Shown here: piece after piece, positions 63,703 through 64,000 of the stretch
Layout: each line of letters starts with the position of its first letter
How positions within the stretch are numbered: the first letter of the stretch is position 1
The notes under the pieces: model-generated
Told to the model about the DNA's origin: nothing
Databases searched by the model: none
Seen by the model: only the letters and a program-made list of their open reading frames with translations
NCBI RefSeq assembly: GCF_030551255.1
Contig: NZ_CP130630.1
Location: forward strand, 1,550,001 to 1,614,000
DNA: 64,000 bases
Reading direction: 5' to 3'
From: Streptomyces sp. NL15-2K
GTDB taxonomy: Bacteria > Actinomycetota > Actinomycetes > Streptomycetales > Streptomycetaceae
Program-made: the position numbers and the translations under genes

Positions 63703-64000
63703 TCAGGTGCCGATCTTGCCGACGCCCACCCCGGCCCGAACGAGGGAGGGCACGTCGGCCGCCGGGTCCAGCGTGTACGAGTAGTAGGTGCGCGGCTCGG
63801 TCACCGTGCCGTTGGTCTCGCACGCACCCGACCCGGTGAAGACGTTGCCGCGCTGCACCAGCCGGCCCGGCCCCGACTGGTCGTACCCGCTGGCGGAGTA
63901 GCAGGGGTGCGGAACGCTCTCGAAGTAGTTGCCCTCGACCACCACGCCCGCGTTCATGGTCGATGCCACGCCGTAGATGGAGTTCCCCTTGTAGTAGTTG
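63703..64000 (-). CDS. Pectate lyase (polysaccharide lyase family 1-like), C-terminal part; gene continues past window
   Basis: Seen: right-handed beta-helix rungs NYYKGNSIYGVASTMNAGVV and VEGNYFESVPHPCYSASGY, then RGNVFTGSGACETNGTV and the terminal YYSYTLDPAADVPSLV. Typical of secreted PL1 pectate lyases; the Asn-rich ladder and the C-terminal region match. The N-terminus and signal peptide lie outside the window. Confidence 0.75.
   Translation of the reverse strand, partial: NYYKGNSIYGVASTMNAGVVVEGNYFESVPHPCYSASGYDQSGPGRLVQRGNVFTGSGACETNGTVTEPRTYYSYTLDPAADVPSLVRAGVGVGKIGT

Overview
The window is typical of a Streptomyces-type actinomycete chromosome. It is very GC-rich with strong G/C third-position bias, has many GTG and TTG starts and 4-nt (ATGA/GTGA) gene overlaps, and carries a SpoIIE/PAS/GAF phosphatase, LCP and L,D-transpeptidase wall enzymes, a Tat-exported DyP peroxidase and many secreted hydrolases. 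No rRNA, tRNA or CRISPR array was seen.

0-15 kb: an oxidative catabolic cluster. It holds a ferredoxin / ferredoxin reductase / P450 operon, a second P450, a Rieske oxygenase with its flavin/2Fe-2S reductase, two SDRs, an alpha/beta hydrolase, a HbpS/GlcG-like protein, an FMN alpha-hydroxy-acid oxidase, an NTF2-like protein, and IclR and TetR regulators. A promoter module (perfect TGACAAA-type palindrome 28-31 nt upstream of a TACGTT -10 box) occurs three times and ties the cluster into one regulon. At least four genes are frame-disrupted, the Rieske protein has also lost a cluster ligand, and fragments of an aldehyde dehydrogenase and a second GlcG gene remain. The pathway looks to be decaying, or the assembly has indel errors here.

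15-22.6 kb: a sensor phosphatase with an in-frame GGGGTC-type microsatellite, then cell-wall genes (L,D-transpeptidase, LCP, GT51 transglycosylase) and a DUF1275 membrane protein.

22.6-34.7 kb: a nucleotide/nucleoside salvage region. It has a secreted phytase-like/dockerin-like/5'-nucleotidase fusion, a BMP-type nucleoside ABC importer (binding protein, ATPase, two permeases), a DeoD-like phosphorylase, a ThuA-like protein, a LacI regulator and an amidohydrolase deaminase. Two identical LacI-type operators sit in front of the importer operon and the deaminase.

34.7-48 kb: a glycan-use locus. A cytoplasmic GH29 alpha-L-fucosidase is divergent from an Opp/Dpp-type ABC system that is translationally chained to a GH3 beta-N-acetylhexosaminidase. 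A secreted GH20 hexosaminidase overlaps an unusual regulator. Paired GAACCAGGTTC palindromes lie between the divergent fucosidase and transporter.

48-54 kb: a three-gene set with an Hsp90/HtpG-like ATPase, a 979-residue helical-repeat protein coupled to it, and a 328-residue TPR-like protein. A long hairpin lies in the Hsp90 leader.

54-59 kb: EfeO and EfeB (no EfeU) and a secreted phospholipase C/acid-phosphatase-type phosphoesterase. 59-64 kb: a long lone TnpB-like RuvC protein, then a scrap zone of truncated genes (UTRA regulator, ABC permease, thiolase) around an intact cold-shock gene, ending in a pectate lyase cut by the window edge.
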